DNA of 53,803 bases, from the NCBI GenBank assembly GCA_964636685.1, contig CAZWUK010000004.1, positions 1 through 53,803 of the forward strand, written 5' to 3'. A program made the position numbers and the translations under genes. Under the pieces are notes generated by a model, which was given only the letters and a program-made list of their open reading frames with translations, did not search any database and was not told the DNA's origin. This DNA comes from CAZWUK01 sp964636685 (GTDB taxonomy: Bacteria; Bacillota; Clostridia; Christensenellales; CAG-138). This document shows positions 24,238 to 32,340 of the stretch, piece after piece (position 1 is the first letter of the stretch; each line of letters begins with the position of its first letter).

Positions 24238-24726
24238 ATGGTAAACATCAGAATTGTGGAAATTCCCAAAATGAAAGCAGCCTATTCCGGCCCACTGACA
24301 GACGGAGAAACATTCAGCCGTTTCAACAGCTGGTTCAGTAAATTGCATGCGTCGCTGAAACATGAGCTTTTTCCGCGGGACTTCATGTGGTACAACGAGC
24401 AAAAAGGCGCGCAGGAGTGGTTTTATGCCCTGCCGTATGACTGCAATGAGAATCAGGTCGATGGGTTTGAGATCGTGGATCTTCCCGCAGGCTTGTTTGC
24501 TGTGGCGTCGTGCCTTGACGCAGACATTGACAAAGCGGCAGACTGGCTGAACACGCGCCAAGCAATCATCGACTGGGTAACGCAAAGCGATCGCTTCTGT
24601 CTGTATGAAAATGCGGAGGGAAAACCCGAACGATACCCGATGTTCCATATCACCTCGCCCGGATACATGATACCGGACGGCATATCGATCGAAAACCTAT
24701 ATGTGCCAATCCAGCTAAAGGAATGA
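24238..24726 (+). CDS. GyrI-like small-molecule-binding protein
   Basis: 162 residues; ATG 24238 chosen for TGGAGGA 8 nt upstream. Sequence features of the stand-alone GyrI/SOUL-like ligand-binding domain are the opening VRIVEIPKMKAAY pattern (here NIRIVEIPKMKAAYSGPL), the central YALPYD, and a C-terminal EIWIP-type segment read here as ENLYVPIQLKE. In AraC- and MerR-type regulators this fold binds drugs; stand-alone versions may sequester or hydrolyse them. No DNA-binding domain is attached. Confidence 0.75.
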   Translation: MVNIRIVEIPKMKAAYSGPLTDGETFSRFNSWFSKLHASLKHELFPRDFMWYNEQKGAQEWFYALPYDCNENQVDGFEIVDLPAGLFAVASCLDADIDKAADWLNTRQAIIDWVTQSDRFCLYENAEGKPERYPMFHITSPGYMIPDGISIENLYVPIQLKE

Positions 24727-24748
24727 TTGGTTCGCTTTGATATAGGCA

Positions 24749-24830
24749 GTAGGGGCGAACTGTGCTCGCCTGTGCAATGCTTTACGGCGTTGGGGAGCGT
24801 AGGGGCGAACTGTGTTCGCCCGTGCAATGC
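24749..24830 (+). repeat. Two REP-like palindromic repeats upstream of the transposase
   Basis: A 32-nt unit occurs at 24749-24780 and 24799-24830 (50-bp period), differing at two positions. Each contains GGGCGAA-CTGTG-TTCGCCC, a 7-bp hairpin (the first copy has two changes in the right arm). They lie directly before a REP-associated transposase, the usual arrangement of REP/REPIN elements. Confidence 0.85.
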
Positions 24831-24873
24831 CGGGGTGGATGATTCACATTTTGCCAGATTGGACGGTATCGGG

Positions 24874-25362
24874 ATGGATTTGCCAAAACGAAAGACAATC
24901 CGGTTGGAAGGGTATGATTATTCATCCAACGGCGCGTATTTTGTGACGATATGTGCGTACGATCGAGCGCAAATATTTGGTAATATTTACGTAGGGCAAG
25001 GGCTCTGCTCTTGCCGTTTATCCCATATCGGAAGAATTGTACAGGATGAAATACAAAATATTCCCAACCGTTATGTTGGCGTTAAAATTGACCAATATGT
25101 CATCATGCCCAATCATGTTCATCTCGTGATCGTGTTAGAACGGCAAGAGCAGAGCCCTTGCCCTACCGTTGGCGACGTCATTTGCGTCATCAAATCTATT
25201 TCCACAAAAAACGCAAACAGGGACGAGAATAAAATCGGGCGAAAAATATGGCAATACAGATTTTACGATCACATCATCAGAAATGAACAGGAATACCAAA
25301 GAATTTGTCGATACGTCAATGAAAACCCGCTAAAATGGCAGCAGGATCGCTTTTATTGTTAG
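24874..25362 (+). CDS. REP-associated tyrosine transposase (RAYT, IS200/Y1-like)
   Basis: 162 residues from ATG 24874. The Y1/HUH nuclease motif is visible as MPNHVHLVIVL (His-x-His), with the family N-terminus RKTIRLEGYDYSSNGAYFVT and the C-terminal FYDHIIRNEQEYQRICRYVN with candidate catalytic Tyr. Such enzymes nick and mobilise REP hairpins rather than moving themselves. Two segments, NIYVGQGLCSCRLS and ERQEQSPCPTVG, are encoded by an inverted pair of REP-like palindromes within the gene. The start has only a weak ribosome site. Confidence 0.88.
   Translation: MDLPKRKTIRLEGYDYSSNGAYFVTICAYDRAQIFGNIYVGQGLCSCRLSHIGRIVQDEIQNIPNRYVGVKIDQYVIMPNHVHLVIVLERQEQSPCPTVGDVICVIKSISTKNANRDENKIGRKIWQYRFYDHIIRNEQEYQRICRYVNENPLKWQQDRFYC
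24991..25166. repeat. Perfect 26-nt inverted repeat of a REP-like palindrome inside the RAYT gene
   Basis: 24991-25016 and 25141-25166 are exact reverse complements over 26 nt and both are translated. Each copy folds by itself (GCAAGGGC, loop TCT, GCTCTTGC with one G-T pair). Together they could also form a 26-bp stem enclosing 124 nt of the transposase mRNA. Confidence 0.95.
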
Positions 25363-25509
25363 CTGAAAACCTGCTATGGAATCATCAAAGAGGACGCCAA
25401 ACAGGATGTAAGCTTTTTTGTAGATTTGTGTTGCGCACAAGGCTTGGCAGTTGATAAAAAATCGCAGCAGGACACAAATTTCTACCTGTCGTTTGTGAAG
25501 CTGGCATAA
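25363..25509 (+). pseudogene. C-terminal fragment of an unidentified gene
   Basis: An open frame without start codon directly follows the transposase stop and reads like normal protein (CYGIIKEDAKQDVSFFVDLC, then QQDTNFYLSFVKLA) until TAA 25507. It is probably the truncated end of a gene broken when the RAYT unit arrived. I do not recognise the family. Confidence 0.45.
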
Positions 25510-25556
25510 ATGATTTTTTAAATATCACGCAGCACGCGTGCATGAACACAATACAA

Positions 25557-25592
25557 AATTCGGGTATCACCGTTTTGCGTGATACCCGAATT
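25557..25592 (-). terminator. Intrinsic terminator of the M20 peptidase operon
   Basis: Perfect 14-bp stem AATTCGGGTATCAC / GTGATACCCGAATT with an 8-nt loop, followed on the minus strand by TTTTGTATT. It may also stop plus-strand transcription. Confidence 0.85.
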
Positions 25593-25615
25593 GTTTTGCA
25601 TTTGTAGCTTTTTTG

Positions 25616-27058
25616 TCAGCAGGAGCGCAGCAGACGCAGGTAGAACTGCGCCGTCTTTACGATCTTATCGGTCGGGATGCGCTCGTTGTTGCCGTGGATG
25701 TAGCCGCGTTCCTCCTTGGTCAGCGCCATGGCGGAGAAGCGGTATACATTGTCGGAGATCGCGCAATAATGACGCGAATCGCTGCAGGCAACCATCAGGT
25801 ACGGCGATACCAGTGCTTCCGGCCAAGTCTGCGCGACGGCGTTCTTGAGCAGCGTCCAGCCATAGCCCTCAGTCTCGGAGTTCTTTGACGGATTCATGCC
25901 GTGCACCTTGCTGATCTCGATATCCGGGTTTCCGACCTGCTTTTTGAGATAAGCAAGCGCGGAATCCATCGTATCACCGCCGACAAGCCGCATATTCGCG
26001 CCGATCGTCGCGGAGGGCGGCAGGACGTTGGAGGCTTTGCTGCCCTCCATCTGCGTAAAGGCGCAGGTGGTGCGCATCATGGCGTTCAGCTCGCCGCCGG
26101 ATTTTTTGCACAGGGCGTCCAGCACCGGCATAAAGCACCAGAGGTTGGCAAAGATCATGCGATAGACGAAGTTCGAACGGCGTCCGAGCAGGTCAAACAT
26201 CTCCGCGACGGGTTTTGTCAGGTGCGACGGGAACGGGTTATTCTCAATCTTAAGCACCGCGTCCGCCAACAGACCGATGGTCGTATGTGCCGGTGGCGCG
26301 GAGGCGTGACCGCCCTTGCTCTTGAGCGTCATGGCAATGTCCATCATGCCCTTTTCGGCAATGCCGATCAGCGCGCACGGCTGTGCGACGCCGGGGAAGA
26401 CGCCTTCTACGACCGCGCCGCCCTCGTCCACGACCATGGCAGGCACGATACCGCGGCTGCGGAGCGTTTCCACGATCTGTGGCTGGGTATCGCCCGCGAT
26501 CTCCTCGTCGCCCGCAAAGGCAAAGTAGAGATCGTTCTTCGGAACAAAGCCGCTTGCCAACAGCGTTTCTGCTCCCTCCAGCACGCCGCAGAGCGTACCC
26601 TTGGTGTCGAGCGTACCGCGTCCCCAGAGAACGCCGTCCTCGATGATTCCGTCAAACGCCGGCTTCTCCCATTGCGATTCATTGACGGGAACGACATCGT
26701 AGTGCGCCATGAATACGGCGGGCTTTTCGCTGCTCTTGCCCTTTAACGTGTACAGCAGTCCGGTTTTTCCGATCTGCTCGAGCTTGCAGACACTGTGCAC
26801 GTTGGGGTAGAGCGTTTTGAGCAGCGCGCGAAACTTTTCAAATTCGGCTTCGTCGATCTTTTCCGCGTCTCGATAGGAGACTGTTTTGCAGCGGATCATC
26901 GCGGCAAGGTCTGAAATTGCCTTTTCACCGTTGACCCTTGCTTCTTCAACCGCGACGGGCGTTTCCGCCTTGGGCTTGAATCGCAGCGTACGCACCAGCA
27001 GGATTCCGATAAAGATCACAACTAGTGCGAGCAAGAGATACAGACACCACATATACAT
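25616..27058 (-). CDS. Membrane-anchored M20-family metallopeptidase, PM20D1-like
   Basis: 480 residues. N-terminal transmembrane helix (about 4-26), then an M20 di-zinc peptidase: MAHYDVVPV (first metal His and catalytic Asp), WGRGTLDTKG (bridging Asp), AGDEEIAGD (general-base Glu), VVDEGG and the distal HGNNERI. The dimerisation lid is between about 245 and 370. M20 enzymes with this architecture cleave dipeptides or N-acyl amino acids. The start ATG has GAGGAGG. It lies 10 bp after a membrane protein gene and closes a three-gene unit, suggesting hydrolysis of a substrate handled by the two membrane proteins. Confidence 0.92.
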   Translation of the reverse strand: MYMWCLYLLLALVVIFIGILLVRTLRFKPKAETPVAVEEARVNGEKAISDLAAMIRCKTVSYRDAEKIDEAEFEKFRALLKTLYPNVHSVCKLEQIGKTGLLYTLKGKSSEKPAVFMAHYDVVPVNESQWEKPAFDGIIEDGVLWGRGTLDTKGTLCGVLEGAETLLASGFVPKNDLYFAFAGDEEIAGDTQPQIVETLRSRGIVPAMVVDEGGAVVEGVFPGVAQPCALIGIAEKGMMDIAMTLKSKGGHASAPPAHTTIGLLADAVLKIENNPFPSHLTKPVAEMFDLLGRRSNFVYRMIFANLWCFMPVLDALCKKSGGELNAMMRTTCAFTQMEGSKASNVLPPSATIGANMRLVGGDTMDSALAYLKKQVGNPDIEISKVHGMNPSKNSETEGYGWTLLKNAVAQTWPEALVSPYLMVACSDSRHYCAISDNVYRFSAMALTKEERGYIHGNNERIPTDKIVKTAQFYLRLLRSC

Positions 27059-27068
27059 CCAATCCTCC

Positions 27069-27725
27069 TCACAGAATGCCCTTGTTATAGAGAATGCGAG
27101 CTACGCCGATGGCGATCAGCGCACCGACCGGCACGAGAACGCCCACGGAGCTGGCAAGACCCGGCATCACAATAAACAGTACCACCATAAACACCAGCGG
27201 CGCAAGTGCAATCTTCCAGTTTTTCGACACATAAACAACCGCGAGCGCGCCAAACAGCGCGGGGAGGATGTTGTCAAACGCCGGCTGCATGATCGGGCTT
27301 TCCAAGAACGGACGGATCTGCTGGAGCAGCAGTACGCCCAGCGCAATGATGATGGTGGTGACAATGGCCGATGTTGCAATGGCGATGGTGGAAATGACCT
27401 CGCCTTCTTCGGAACCGGCTTCAACCTTTGCGGATTCCATGGCGTTGAGCGCACAGGGAACCTTGAGGTTTGAGAGGTTGCCGGTTACAAACCCAAGATA
27501 TGAGCCGCCGGTGCCGAGCATGGGCACATAGGTGAGCACCTCGATGGTTCCGACCGTCCAGAAGATTGGCGCAACGCCGACAAAGCCCTTCAGTACGGAG
27601 GTCATGGACGGCCATGCGTTATAGTAGACGCAGACTGCCGCCGGAACGGCAAGCAGCATGGTGAGGCAGCAGAACGACCAGATGCGTCCGGAGAAATGAA
27701 CGCGGTCACGATAGCTTCTTTCCAT
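27069..27725 (-). CDS. Membrane protein of a DUF5058/M20 peptidase unit
   Basis: 218 residues from ATG 27725 (GGAAGGA upstream) with about six hydrophobic helices. The motif VLTYVPMLGTGGSYLGFVTG and the next loop NLSNLKVPCALNAMES look like re-entrant, substrate-binding loops of a transporter. I recognise no named family. It is tightly linked to the following peptidase (10 bp) and the preceding membrane protein (19 bp), so the two membrane proteins are probably halves of one carrier. Confidence 0.7.
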   Translation of the reverse strand: MERSYRDRVHFSGRIWSFCCLTMLLAVPAAVCVYYNAWPSMTSVLKGFVGVAPIFWTVGTIEVLTYVPMLGTGGSYLGFVTGNLSNLKVPCALNAMESAKVEAGSEEGEVISTIAIATSAIVTTIIIALGVLLLQQIRPFLESPIMQPAFDNILPALFGALAVVYVSKNWKIALAPLVFMVVLFIVMPGLASSVGVLVPVGALIAIGVARILYNKGIL

Positions 27726-27744
27726 AATATTACGATCCTTCCTT

Positions 27745-28485
27745 TCAGACGATGGATGTGATCCAGCTTGTGATGGGGATCGACAGCGCCATAGCGCCCA
27801 GCATGGCAATCGGCAACGCATAGTCCTCGATCCATTTTGCGCCGGTCGCCTTGCGAAGCAGTCCGCACAGCAGCATCAAAACCGCGGAGGCAAGCATCAC
27901 AAACACCGGGATCCAGCCGGTGAGGCCTTCGCCGACGGAGGCAAAGATCACGCCAAGAAACGCGGAAATCATGCCAAGAAACAGGCTCGTCATGAAAATG
28001 TCGCCCCATTTGCTGTCCTTGCTTTTGATCTTCATGACGCCGTTTTCGATTTTTTTACCAAACACCGGCACCAGTACCAGCCCCGGAATGATGCCGAGCG
28101 ACATGACCCACGCGATGGCGGAAAACACCTTGGGGTCGGTGATCTGACTGCCGAGCGTCACGCCCTGCGCGGCGGCGGCGGTTGCGGCGGCCGTCGTTTC
28201 ATAGGTCAGCGCGCCGATCACCGAAAGCCGCAGCCACGGCAGCGGAAAGCCCAAAGACTTGGACAACGCAATGACGCCGAGAAGGATCGCCACCGCCGGC
28301 GCAATGGTAAACAGCGCCGAGGAGAGCAGCGTCTTTTTCATAATTGCGCCGCTAAGACCGATCTCCTTGCCACGTCGCCATGCTTTCATCAAAAATACAA
28401 CCGATTCGGCGATCACAAACGCAATGACGATCGCCACGATGATGTAAAGAAAGGAATCATTTACATCAAATACGTGTCCTCCCAT
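27745..28485 (-). CDS. DUF5058-like membrane protein
   Basis: 246 residues, about six membrane helices. Features such as LMKAWRRGKEIGLSGAIMKK followed by a Pro/Gly-rich helix and WLRLSVIGALTYETTAAATA are in keeping with DUF5058 proteins. First gene of the minus-strand unit with another membrane protein and an M20 peptidase. Start GGAGG-ATG. The likely role is uptake or efflux of a small peptide or amino-acid conjugate; the family assignment is from memory of its pattern. Confidence 0.7.
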   Translation of the reverse strand: MGGHVFDVNDSFLYIIVAIVIAFVIAESVVFLMKAWRRGKEIGLSGAIMKKTLLSSALFTIAPAVAILLGVIALSKSLGFPLPWLRLSVIGALTYETTAAATAAAAQGVTLGSQITDPKVFSAIAWVMSLGIIPGLVLVPVFGKKIENGVMKIKSKDSKWGDIFMTSLFLGMISAFLGVIFASVGEGLTGWIPVFVMLASAVLMLLCGLLRKATGAKWIEDYALPIAMLGAMALSIPITSWITSIV

Positions 28486-28593
28486 TCCAAACCTCCAACT
28501 TTCTTATGATAATACGTTATATGAGTAAAGCATTATATATTTTTCCATTATAACATGCAGACCTCATAATTCAACATCTTTTGCCAAAAAGCA

Positions 28594-28599
28594 CATAGT
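28594..28599 (+). promoter_or_regulatory. Possible -10 box just before the deacetylase start
   Basis: CATAGT ends 7 nt before ATG 28607 and no ribosome-binding site is visible, as in two other genes of this window. The -35 is poor (TTCAAC at 18 nt), so this is weak. Confidence 0.3.
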
Positions 28600-28606
28600 T
28601 TCTAGT

Positions 28607-29515
28607 ATGAAAAAGCAAAAAGAAAAGCAGGATGGAATCTTTTCTGTCGTTTGCGCGACGCTTGTGCTCTGCGCAATGGTGTTGTTTTTGCACGCGGCGG
28701 GTATGGAGAGGACGCTGCCCAAGGCGTCGGCCGCGGCAGGAGACACAGAACAGACCGGCGTCAATCTGCCGATTCTGATGTATCACAGCGTGCTGAAGGA
28801 TACGGCAAAGAGCGGAACCTATGTCGTTACGCCGACACAGCTGGAAAGCGACATGCAGTATCTCAAGCAGCATGGCTATCAAACCGTGGTCATGCAGGAT
28901 CTAATCGACTATGTGGACGGAATTGGTGAGCTGCCTCAACAGCCGGTGATGCTGACCTTCGACGACGGCTACTATAATAATTTGACCTATGTGCTGCCGC
29001 TGTTGCAAAAATACGATATGCGCGCCGTTATCTCAGTCGTGGGAAGCTACACGGAGCAGTTTTCCGAGACGCCCGATCCCAATCCAAATTACGGACATCT
29101 TTCCTTTGACGAATTACGGGCGCTTGCGGATACGGGCCGCGTCGAGATACAAAACCACTCGTATGACATGCACAGCTTGACCGAGCGGCGTGGCTCGTCG
29201 CAAAAGAAAGGCGAGCCTGACGAAACGTACCGCAAGGTGTTTTGCGAAGATGTTGGGCGCCTGCAAACGCTGCTTTTGGAGCACAGCGGACTTGTACCGA
29301 CCACGTATACCTACCCGTTCGGCCTGATCGGGGACGGCACCAGAGCCTGCTTGGAAAAACTAGGCTTTCGCGCTTCTCTTACCTGCTTTGAGAAGGCAAA
29401 TTACATTGTTGCGGGGGACGCCGCCTGCCTGTTTGGCCTGGGACGGTATAATAGACCCGCCAAGTATACGACGCAAGCGTATCTGCAAAAAGCGCTGGGA
29501 TCGCCTATAAAATAG
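28607..29515 (+). CDS. Polysaccharide deacetylase (CE4/NodB family)
   Basis: 302 residues. An uncleaved signal anchor (about 12-31) places the enzyme outside the membrane. The NodB domain starts at PILMYHSV; TFDDGYYNN gives the catalytic Asp and first metal Asp, and the HSYDMHSL segment gives the two metal-binding His. TYTYPFGLIG is the later conserved strand with the catalytic-site Pro/Phe. CE4 enzymes remove N- or O-acetyl groups from peptidoglycan or wall polysaccharide. Monocistronic; no terminator is seen before the next promoter at 29545. Confidence 0.92.
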   Translation: MKKQKEKQDGIFSVVCATLVLCAMVLFLHAAGMERTLPKASAAAGDTEQTGVNLPILMYHSVLKDTAKSGTYVVTPTQLESDMQYLKQHGYQTVVMQDLIDYVDGIGELPQQPVMLTFDDGYYNNLTYVLPLLQKYDMRAVISVVGSYTEQFSETPDPNPNYGHLSFDELRALADTGRVEIQNHSYDMHSLTERRGSSQKKGEPDETYRKVFCEDVGRLQTLLLEHSGLVPTTYTYPFGLIGDGTRACLEKLGFRASLTCFEKANYIVAGDAACLFGLGRYNRPAKYTTQAYLQKALGSPIK

Positions 29516-29544
29516 GAATCATATATTTTCTTTGCAAATCGGTA

Positions 29545-29573
29545 TTGACAAACAAACCTTCTGTGGATATAAT
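29545..29573 (+). promoter_or_regulatory. Consensus promoter of the metNIQ operon
   Basis: TTGACA (29545-29550), 17-nt spacer, TATAAT (29568-29573). Both boxes match the sigma-A consensus exactly, implying that control is exerted after initiation, in the 230-nt leader. Confidence 0.92.
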
Positions 29574-29604
29574 ATACGAAACCAATCGAAAGGAGCTGCT
29601 CGCA

Positions 29605-29688
29605 ATGAAAACCGACAAACGTATTCGTGTATATGGCAACTCCATGATGATGCGCTGCTACATGTGCGGTTCTTTACGAACGGCATGA
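29605..29688 (+). CDS. Methionine/cysteine-rich leader peptide
   Basis: 27 codons with a good AAAGGAG site (29589-29595). Residues 14-21 are MMMRCYMC, six sulfur amino acids in eight; the peptide has five Met and two Cys in total. A small GTTC/GAAC hairpin (29669-29681) follows these codons. About 50 nt after the stop comes an intrinsic terminator, then metN. This is the layout of transcription attenuation: ribosome stalling at Met/Cys codons when charged tRNA is scarce would change the RNA fold and allow read-through. The family is not known to me; the function is inferred from position and codon content. Confidence 0.75.
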   Translation: MKTDKRIRVYGNSMMMRCYMCGSLRTA

Positions 29689-29736
29689 AGCTTTTGCGGC
29701 GTTTCGATTGATCGGGTTTCCGAAAATTTGAAGCAA

Positions 29737-29769
29737 CGAGCAGGAAGCGACATGCGACCTGCTTTTTTT
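29737..29769 (+). terminator. Attenuator terminator in the metNIQ leader
   Basis: AGCAGG (29739-29744), 13-nt loop, CCTGCT (29758-29763), then seven T. The left arm CGAGCAG (29737-29743) is perfectly complementary to CTGCTCG at 29596-29602, beside the leader-peptide ribosome site, giving a candidate competing antiterminator. Confidence 0.78.
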
Positions 29770-29801
29770 GCGGCTATTATTACGACGGTAAAGGAGACAT
29801 C

Positions 29802-30818
29802 ATGGAACCACAGCCGATTCTCCGGACGGTAGGGCTCAAAAAAACCTACGGCTCCGGCGAGCATCAGGTACAGGCGTTGACAGACATCGATCTTTCAATC
29901 TATCCCGGTGAGATATTCGGGGTAATCGGGCTTTCCGGCGCGGGAAAGAGCACGCTTGTGCGCTGTATGAACCTTTTGGAGCGTCCTACGGAAGGACAGG
30001 TGTTTTTCGACGGATTGGATCTTGCGGCGCTGTCCCCTTCGCAGCTGCGGCAGGCAAGGCGCTCCATCGGAATGATCTTCCAGCAGTTCAACCTCCTGAT
30101 GCAGCGCAACGCCCTGGACAACGTCTGCTTCCCGATGCTGATTTCAGGCGTTTCCCCAAAGGAAGCCAAGCGCCGCGCGAGCGAGCTGCTGGAAACGGTG
30201 GGACTTGGGGACAAGAAAAAGGCGTATCCGGCACAGCTTTCCGGCGGTCAGAAACAGCGCGTGGCGATTGCACGAGCGCTTGCCATGAATCCCAAGGTGC
30301 TGCTGTGCGACGAGGCGACAAGCGCGCTAGACCCCACCACGACGCGGGCGCTGCTGGCGCTCCTGCGGGAAATCAACGAAAAGCTTGGCATTACGATCAT
30401 CATCATCACGCATGAGATGCGTGTGATCGAGGAAACCTGCATGCGGGTGGCAATTATCGACGACAGCCGCATTGCCGAGATCGGCGAGGTGAAGGACGTG
30501 TTTGAACATCCCAAATCCGCCATTGCAAAGAAGCTTGTGTTCCACGATGTGGAGCGCACCGAGCAGATCTTTGAGCCAAACTGCTTCCGGATCGTGTTCG
30601 ATGGCGAAGAAGCTTTCGCGCCCATCATTTCGGACATGGTGCTCAATTCCGGTGCGCCGGTCAACATTTTGTTTGCCGATACCAAGACCATCGACGAAAA
30701 GATCTACGGTCATATGGTGGTAAAATTTCCGGAGGATCCCGCGGTTGCTGCCGTGATGCAGCAGTATCTGACCGAACGCGGCATCCGTTGCGAGGAGGTG
30801 ACAGCAGGTGTTCACTGA
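29802..30818 (+). CDS. metN: Methionine ABC importer ATP-binding protein
   Basis: 338 residues. ABC domain 1-240: Walker A GLSGAGKST, Q-loop FQQFNLL, signature LSGGQKQR, Walker B LLCDEATSALD and switch His in ITHEMR. The C-terminal NIL domain (about 265-335) binds methionine in MetN and inhibits transport when internal Met is high. EAxxMGATP and the NlpA-type partner downstream support methionine over other substrates. ATG 29802 has AAAGGAG. The end overlaps metI by 11 nt. Confidence 0.93.
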   Translation: MEPQPILRTVGLKKTYGSGEHQVQALTDIDLSIYPGEIFGVIGLSGAGKSTLVRCMNLLERPTEGQVFFDGLDLAALSPSQLRQARRSIGMIFQQFNLLMQRNALDNVCFPMLISGVSPKEAKRRASELLETVGLGDKKKAYPAQLSGGQKQRVAIARALAMNPKVLLCDEATSALDPTTTRALLALLREINEKLGITIIIITHEMRVIEETCMRVAIIDDSRIAEIGEVKDVFEHPKSAIAKKLVFHDVERTEQIFEPNCFRIVFDGEEAFAPIISDMVLNSGAPVNILFADTKTIDEKIYGHMVVKFPEDPAVAAVMQQYLTERGIRCEEVTAGVH

Positions 30819-31473
30819 TGGATTTGGCGCAATGATCGCGGCCGGTACTTTAGAAACACTGTACATGGTTCTGACCTCCATGCTCTTTGCTTATGTGATT
30901 GGACTGCCGGTGGGCGTATTTCTGGTCGTCGCCGACCGGGACGGCGTCCGGCCGATCCCCGCGCTGCAAAAGGTCGTGGGCGTGATCGTGAATCTGCTTC
31001 GCTCGGTTCCGTTCATCATCCTGCTGCTGGCGCTGCTGCCCCTCACCCGTCTGGTGGTTGGAACAACGCTTGGCGCAACCGCAACCATCGTTCCGCTGGT
31101 CATCGGCGCAGCCCCCTTCATTGCGCGACTGGTCGAATCCTCCCTTCGTGAGGTAGACCACGGCATTATCGAAGCCGCGCAGGCCATGGGAGCGACGCCC
31201 ATGCAGATCATATTCCGGGTCATGATCCCCGAAGCCTTGCCGTCGCTCATCATGGGTGCGGCGATCGCCATCACGACGATTCTCGGGTATTCGGCAATGT
31301 CCGGCTTTACGGGCGGCGGCGGACTCGGCGATATCGCGGTGCGGTACGGCTACTACCGCTACCAAACGGACGTCATGCTCTTTACGGTGGTGCTGCTCGT
31401 CATCATCGTGCAGATATTCCAGGAGGTCGGAACAAAGATCTCCAAGAAGATCGACAAACGGATCAACGATTAA
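30808..31473 (+). CDS. metI: Methionine ABC importer permease
   Basis: 221 residues, five predicted membrane helices, size and pattern of MetI. The coupling-loop EAA motif is visible as IIEAAQAMGATPMQIIFRVM, which contacts MetN. The start is GTG 30808 after GAGGAGGTGA, overlapping the metN end, so translation is coupled. The protein forms a homodimer in the membrane. Confidence 0.93.
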   Translation: MFTDGFGAMIAAGTLETLYMVLTSMLFAYVIGLPVGVFLVVADRDGVRPIPALQKVVGVIVNLLRSVPFIILLLALLPLTRLVVGTTLGATATIVPLVIGAAPFIARLVESSLREVDHGIIEAAQAMGATPMQIIFRVMIPEALPSLIMGAAIAITTILGYSAMSGFTGGGGLGDIAVRYGYYRYQTDVMLFTVVLLVIIVQIFQEVGTKISKKIDKRIND

Positions 31474-31498
31474 ATAAAAATTAACGGAGGAAATTAGT

Positions 31499-32308
31499 AT
31501 GAAAAAGGTTATTGCAGCTGCATTGGCGCTGGTTCTGGCGCTGAGTCTTTTCACCGGATGCAAATCCAAGACGGACGACAAGGTCATTCGCGTCGGCGCG
31601 AGCGTTACGCCGCATGCTGTGATTCTGAATGCGTTGAAGGACGAATTGGCAAAGGAAGGCTACACGCTGGAGGTCGTCGAATTTACCGACTACGTACTGC
31701 CCAACACCGCGCTGGAAAGCGGCGAGCTGGACGCCAACTATTTCCAGCATCAGGCGTACCTGACGGACTTCAATAAGAACAACGGCACGCACATCGTTTC
31801 CATCGGCGGTATCCACTATGAGCCCTTTGGCATCTATGCCGGCAAGACCGCGACGCTTGCGGAGATTCAGGATGGCGCGGAGATCGCGGTACCCAACGAC
31901 AGCTCCAACGAAGCCCGTGCATTGCAGCTGCTTGCCGCGCAGGGACTCATCACCCTCAAGGAGGGCGTAGGCTTGGAAGCAACGGCAAAGGATATCGTAG
32001 AAAACCCCAAGAACCTTGTGATTCATGAGATCGAAGCTGCGCAGCTGACCCGCTCCCTGCAGGATGTGGACTTTGCGGTCATCAACGGCAATTACGCCAT
32101 TCAGGGCGGGCTGAACGCTTCTACCGACGCGCTGGTCGTGGAAGCGCCGGACTCAGAGTTTGCGCCGTCCTTAATCAACATACTCTGTGTGAAAGAGGGC
32201 AACGAGAAGACCGAAAAGTCACAGGCGCTGCTCAAGGCGCTGACGAGCGAGACTGCCCGCCAGTTCATGAACGATACGTTTGACGGCGCGGTCGTTCCGG
32301 TCTTTTGA
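31499..32308 (+). CDS. metQ: Methionine-binding lipoprotein, NlpA/MetQ family
   Basis: 269 residues. Lipoprotein signal with LFTGC (Cys21), then the NlpA-family fold: VIRVGASVTPHA, YVLPNTALESGELDANYFQH (ligand-loop signature), and EIEAAQLTRSLQDVDFAVIN. It captures methionine outside the membrane and delivers it to MetNI. Strong GGAGG site; 25 bp after metI. A very good terminator follows. Confidence 0.94.
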   Translation: MKKVIAAALALVLALSLFTGCKSKTDDKVIRVGASVTPHAVILNALKDELAKEGYTLEVVEFTDYVLPNTALESGELDANYFQHQAYLTDFNKNNGTHIVSIGGIHYEPFGIYAGKTATLAEIQDGAEIAVPNDSSNEARALQLLAAQGLITLKEGVGLEATAKDIVENPKNLVIHEIEAAQLTRSLQDVDFAVINGNYAIQGGLNASTDALVVEAPDSEFAPSLINILCVKEGNEKTEKSQALLKALTSETARQFMNDTFDGAVVPVF

Positions 32309-32340
32309 TCGAGCCGGTAAATCCGATACGGAATGAAATG

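Noticed and set aside
24749..24830. CRISPR-like direct repeats
   Set aside because: Only two copies, palindromic, no Cas genes; they fit REP elements beside a RAYT transposase.
29574..29801. SAM riboswitch or tRNA-Met T-box before metN
   Set aside because: No T-box TGGNACCGCG-type sequence and no S-box core is recognisable; a leader peptide and terminator explain the leader better. A covariance-model search would settle it.
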